Part shown: one piece after another, positions 33,282-36,458 of the stretch
Position numbering within the stretch: position 1 is the stretch's first letter
Layout: every line of letters starts with the position of its first letter
From: an uncultured Clostridium sp.
Lineage (GTDB): Bacteria; Bacillota; Clostridia; Clostridiales; Clostridiaceae
Length of the DNA: 36,458 nucleotides
Direction of reading: 5' to 3'
Assembly: GCF_947039605.1 (NCBI RefSeq)
Contig: NZ_CAMQZG010000034.1
Coordinates: 1-36,458, forward strand
Notes under the pieces: model-generated
What the model was told of the DNA's origin: nothing
The model's input: the letters and a program-made list of their open reading frames with translations, nothing else
Databases searched by the model: none
Program-made: the position numbers and the translations under genes

Positions 33282-33641
33282 ATGAGAAAAATAGTAATTA
33301 TATCTAAAACTGTAACAGGTGCAAAACCAATACCTGTTGGAGATGAACTTGGAATTAACATACTTAATCCTTTCAAAAAAAGCTTTGCTAGACTCTTAAA
33401 GGATAAATTATCAAAAGAAATCAAAGAAAACAATCTGGATTATACCATTGAAATGGACCAAAGTTATGATGACCTAAAGGTCTTACTAGATAATGATGCT
33501 CACTTACTTTTAATTTCTCCACTTATAGCAAAATTTGTTGATGTAGATGATATAAACGAATTTGAATTTTATCAATTAACTGAAAATGAATACTACAATA
33601 CAAATACAGAAAATGTTCTTGCTTACCTAAAAGCATTTTAA
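33282..33641 (+). CDS. Small soluble protein of unknown function
   Basis: 119 residues, no signal peptide. A predicted alternating strand-helix order (RKIVIISKTVT, then a helix, DYTIEMDQS, HLLLISPLIAKFVDV) looks like a small Rossmann-like or PTS IIB-like fold, but the catalytic Cys P-loop of IIB proteins is absent, so I do not assign it. AAAGGAG lies 8 bases before the ATG. A palindrome at 33210 suggests that it is regulated. Confidence 0.6.
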   Translation: MRKIVIISKTVTGAKPIPVGDELGINILNPFKKSFARLLKDKLSKEIKENNLDYTIEMDQSYDDLKVLLDNDAHLLLISPLIAKFVDVDDINEFEFYQLTENEYYNTNTENVLAYLKAF

Positions 33642-33643
33642 TA

Positions 33644-33682
33644 AAGACGCCTCTTCTATAAATTTTAGAAGACGTTTCTTTC
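33644..33682 (+). terminator. Probable terminator after the 33282 gene
   Basis: AAAGACG..TCTTCTA faces TAGAAGA.GTTTCTTT with internal mismatches, followed by a T/C-rich tail. Confidence 0.55.
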
Positions 33683-33710
33683 TCTATAAATTATTTGCTA
33701 AATCTCCTAA

Positions 33711-34049
33711 TTTGTCTTTATATTAATCTTTTTTAAAAATATTTATTATGATCATCTAAGAAAAGAAAAAAAGTATGATACAAATAATAATATAAATATT
33801 GAAGATATTATTATTGACTTTAAAACCCCTGAATTTATCCTAAATGAAAATGAAGAAAACATCGTGCTTTATAAGGAAATTGACGCTTTAGATGAACCTG
33901 GTAAAAGTGTTTTAATACTTCACTTACTTCATGGTATCTCTCTTAAAAACATCTCAAAACTATATAAAAAAGGTGAAAGATGGGGGCGTGTAACTTTTTA
34001 TCGAGCAAAGATTAAACTCAAAGAAAGGATTGTAAGTAATGAAAAATGA
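33711..34049 (+). pseudogene. 5'-truncated ECF sigma factor (region 2.4 remnant plus region 4)
   Basis: An open frame runs from the stop at 33708-33710 to 34049, longer than any start codon allows: the only standard start in it is GTG at 33864, without a good ribosome site. Upstream codons in frame read FKNIYYDHLRKEKK, which fits the end of sigma region 2.4, and the linker. LYKEIDALDEPGKSVLILHL and GERWGRVTFYRAKIKLKER fit region 4 (the -35 binding part). Regions 2.1-2.3, needed for core binding and -10 recognition, are missing. The frame overlaps the anti-sigma start by 11 bases, the normal sigma/anti-sigma coupling, so this is a decayed sigma gene of an operon. Confidence 0.75.
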
Positions 34050-34974
34050 TTGTGATATTATAAATGACCTATTACCAAATTATGTTGAAGATATTTGTAA
34101 TGATACTACTAATGCATATATACAGGAACATCTATCTACCTGTACAAATTGTAATGCTATATATGAAGCTATGAAAATGCCTAACACCTTAGATATAACG
34201 CAAATAAGTGAAAAAAAGGCCTTTTCTAAAATAAAAAATAAACATAGAAACCAATTAATTAGTGGAATATTTATTTCTCTTATACTCTCACTATTACTTG
34301 GAACTACTCTAGTTTCTAACTTTACAAAATTTAGATTTAATGCTTATTTAAAATCACACTATCCACAATATAACCTAGAATTATCAAATTTTAGATATGA
34401 AGATTTGCAAACTTTAGGTTTCGGTACTGGTGGTTCCTATATAGCCGATGTTTATGCTAAAGATGAAGAAGCTAACCCTGACTTAAAATTTTCTATATCG
34501 ACTCATGGCTTTTTATTAAAAATAACAGATAACTACCACTATCAAATTGAGCAAACTAAAATACCAACTAAAGACAGACTTCTTGATGCTTATATAAAAG
34601 ATGTTAAATATACTCTAATTCATAAATTCCCCGAATTAAAATTAGACTATATCAATGCAACACTTGATTATAATCAACCAGATAACTTAACCCTTAATAA
34701 TCCATATAATAAATCAATAGATAGTGAAATTCCAATTCAATTATCTATAGCTTTTTATAGCGATACTTATAATTCAAATGAATTATCCCAAACTATAGAT
34801 TCTATTATCAAAATACTAAAAGAAAATGGTTTTAATCCTGAACTATACAATTTTGATATTTTAAATTCACAAAACGAATCTACTTTTATTGATAATATCT
34901 ATCCAAACTATAAAACTACAAATGACTTAGAAAATATTATAAAGCAATACTTAAAATCATCTGATATAAAATAA
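34039..34974 (+). CDS. Zinc-finger anti-sigma factor, membrane-spanning
   Basis: 311 residues. The N-terminus holds the anti-sigma zinc finger with H31, C35 and C38 (EHLSTCTNC). One membrane helix follows (about 72-93) and then an extracytoplasmic domain of about 215 residues with no recognised family. Such proteins hold an ECF sigma factor at the membrane until an envelope signal arrives. The start overlaps the end of the truncated sigma frame (ATGAAAAATGA). The cognate sigma gene is broken, so this protein may now be idle or may bind a sigma factor from another locus. Confidence 0.85.
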   Translation: MKNDCDIINDLLPNYVEDICNDTTNAYIQEHLSTCTNCNAIYEAMKMPNTLDITQISEKKAFSKIKNKHRNQLISGIFISLILSLLLGTTLVSNFTKFRFNAYLKSHYPQYNLELSNFRYEDLQTLGFGTGGSYIADVYAKDEEANPDLKFSISTHGFLLKITDNYHYQIEQTKIPTKDRLLDAYIKDVKYTLIHKFPELKLDYINATLDYNQPDNLTLNNPYNKSIDSEIPIQLSIAFYSDTYNSNELSQTIDSIIKILKENGFNPELYNFDILNSQNESTFIDNIYPNYKTTNDLENIIKQYLKSSDIK

Positions 34975-34984
34975 TTATAAATAT

Positions 34985-35057
34985 AAGAAGCTATCTCAAA
35001 GTTTAATCATCTACAATATATTATTGTACAATGACTTAACTTTTGAGATAGCTTCTT
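34985..35057. terminator. Long stem-loop between converging genes
   Basis: AAGAAGCTATCTCAAA (34985-35000) pairs exactly with 35042-35057. The inner part continues with GTTTAATCAT/ATGACTTAAC (8 of 10 pairs) and ACAATA/TATTGT. The whole 73 bases are one extended hairpin; tails are only moderately T-rich. It may be a terminator or a small palindromic element. Confidence 0.65.
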
Positions 35058-35136
35058 ACTTTTAAGCTTTATATTCTAAAATAAATCTTAGAACTCCACT
35101 ATATTTAATTTAGAAAATTGTATTTTTCAAAAATAC

Positions 35137-36458
35137 TTACTTATTAAACTCAGGTGTATTAAATGTAAATACATCATTAGAATCATATAGATAACTTAAT
35201 TTGTTTATATAATATGCAATATTACTTGCATAGTCTATCTCTGTTGCATATTGATGCCACATGTTATCTACTGAACTATTTATATATCTAAGTTCATATG
35301 GTGTAGCTTGTTTTATCTGATTTCTTATATACTGTGTTGATAAGAATTTAGCTGCTCCATCTATAGCCTTAGGAATGCTTGTCCATCCATGATTATATGC
35401 ATAACTTGTTGCTCCAACTGTTGGATCATTATCATATGCACCAATTCCAAATAAATTATAAACCTTAACTGGTTTATCTAATTTTTTCATTACATAAATT
35501 TTATTTCCATTTTTCCCATAAACTAATTTATTATCTTTATATTCTGGAACTAATGCCTCAGTTATAGTAATACCTTTTGCAAAATTACTACTTCCTTTAC
35601 CTGTTTCAAGCATTGACTGAGATATAAAGTATAATGGATCTATATTATAAAGTTTTGCTGCATTTATAAAGTTTTGTGCTTGTCCACTAAGCATCCCTTT
35701 ACCATTTAATTCTTTAGCAAGCCCTTGCTCATTTACATCTCTATAACTCGCTACATTTAAAAATTGGTATACAGATTTTGAATCATTTGGATTTATATGA
35801 CTTTTAAGATTAGTAACTTGTTCTTTGCTTAAATTTTTCCCCATTGATGCCTTATACTCTTTAATTTCTCCTGCAACATACTTATCCATAGTCATGTTAT
35901 AATGAACTTTAGTATATTTACTTGCTATAACCGTAACTTTTTCTATTATAGTTGTTGTTAACCCCTGTGGGCTTGTTGCTATAATCTTAACTATATACTG
36001 CCCAGGTGCATTAGTATTTACATTACCACTATAACTTATACTAGCCCCCTCATTTACTGTTGCATTTAACATTGAATTATTATACATAGCACCTTGATTT
36101 ATAGTTTTAGAATTTGCGTCTATTATTGGTGCTGTAAGCACTCCTCCTATCATTACCCCTTGATTATTAAACTTATAAATTTTATTATCTATTGTTTGTA
36201 ATCCCCTTACTTGTTGTCCATTATTTGCAAAGTAATAGTTTACTCCCCACTCATGAACCCATCCTGTTATCATTATGCCTTGGTCATTAAATTTATAAAC
36301 ATGATTATCTATTGTTTGCCATCCTGTTTGCATTATTCCATGATTATTAAAATTATAAACTTTATTACCTATTGTTTGTAATCCTCTTACTTGTTGTCCA
36401 TTGTTTGCAAAGTAATAGTTTACTCCCCACTCATGAACCCATCCTGTTATCATTATGC
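35137..36458 (-). CDS. Cell-wall hydrolase: GH73-type glucosaminidase with cell-wall-binding repeats (5' end outside window)
   Basis: Partial; the frame is open at the window end. Visible order (N to C): cell-wall-binding (choline-binding-type) repeats of about 20 residues with the pattern GW..I...VYYF...G; an immunoglobulin-like domain (about 105-175, ending in IIEKVTVIA); then a beta-N-acetylglucosaminidase domain (about 185-435) with the probable catalytic Glu in QSMLETGKGSSNFAKG and the GATSYAYNHGW block. It would cleave peptidoglycan glycan strands in growth, separation or lysis, outside the cell; the signal peptide is upstream of the window. Repeats normally lie at an end and serve in wall attachment. 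Confidence 0.9.
   Translation of the reverse strand, partial: IMITGWVHEWGVNYYFANNGQQVRGLQTIGNKVYNFNNHGIMQTGWQTIDNHVYKFNDQGIMITGWVHEWGVNYYFANNGQQVRGLQTIDNKIYKFNNQGVMIGGVLTAPIIDANSKTINQGAMYNNSMLNATVNEGASISYSGNVNTNAPGQYIVKIIATSPQGLTTTIIEKVTVIASKYTKVHYNMTMDKYVAGEIKEYKASMGKNLSKEQVTNLKSHINPNDSKSVYQFLNVASYRDVNEQGLAKELNGKGMLSGQAQNFINAAKLYNIDPLYFISQSMLETGKGSSNFAKGITITEALVPEYKDNKLVYGKNGNKIYVMKKLDKPVKVYNLFGIGAYDNDPTVGATSYAYNHGWTSIPKAIDGAAKFLSTQYIRNQIKQATPYELRYINSSVDNMWHQYATEIDYASNIAYYINKLSYLYDSNDVFTFNTPEFNK
36181..36458 (-). repeat. 180-bp period near-identical repeat coding cell-wall-binding units
   Basis: Bases 36181-36278 and 36361-36458 differ at only 3 of 98 positions. The period is 180 bases (60 residues, three binding units). 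The second copy is cut by the window end, so more copies may follow. Confidence 0.95.

Overview
The window looks like one contig end from a very AT-rich, low-GC Gram-positive anaerobe of the class Clostridia. Evidence is the strong AGGAGG-type ribosome binding sites, lipobox lipoproteins, zinc-finger anti-sigma factor, choline-binding-type cell-wall repeats and many short intrinsic terminators. I cannot name genus or species from the sequence alone. Bases 1-50 are not biological: they are an Illumina i5/TruSeq adapter joined to the contig end, so the first gene is cut off by it.

Left part (51-9485, all genes on the minus strand): a truncated polysaccharide deacetylase; a three-gene cassette that reads as vitamin B12 uptake and handling (PduO-like adenosyltransferase relative, DUF4430 transcobalamin-like lipid/membrane-anchored protein, ECF transporter S component); a small HTH/coiled-coil protein; a decayed lgt fragment; a group of uncharacterised genes around a DEDDh-exonuclease-like protein; a surface-anchored ComEC-like metallo-beta-lactamase-fold protein; a SUKH (SMI1/KNR4) protein with an acidic tail; and two membrane-anchored helical proteins of unknown function.

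Middle (9717-18856, mostly plus strand): two secreted paralogues that share palindromic upstream sites, AlaX-type alanyl-tRNA editing protein (minus), a SLC13/ArsB-type permease, an MgtC/SapB membrane protein, an LRAT-domain protein (minus), a basic repeat protein with a 36-bp tandem repeat, a small DUF6483-like protein and a large anchored extracytoplasmic protein.

18924-25954 is the best-defined system: a flavin-based extracellular electron transfer (EET) locus like that of Listeria monocytogenes. It has a polyprenyl diphosphate synthase, a type II NADH dehydrogenase with a C-terminal membrane domain, an ApbE FMN transferase lipoprotein, an FMN-binding lipoprotein, and NusG-domain-II (EetA-like) and Gx-transporter (EetB-like) membrane proteins. 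Unlike the Listeria locus as I remember it, a LysR-type regulator sits inside it, and the prenyltransferase DmkA and riboflavin transporter are absent from the window. Electrons would flow NADH -> Ndh2 -> demethylmenaquinone -> EetA/B -> FMN-lipoprotein -> outside acceptor.

Right part (26072-36458): a SUKH-leucine-rich-repeat fusion, a two-subunit ABC exporter, a double GNAT acetyltransferase, a Gfo/Idh/MocA oxidoreductase, a small unknown protein behind a clean palindrome, an ECF sigma factor reduced to its C-terminal half followed by an intact anti-sigma gene, and the 3' part of a cell-wall hydrolase (GH73-type glucosaminidase) with cell-wall-binding repeats that runs off the window end.
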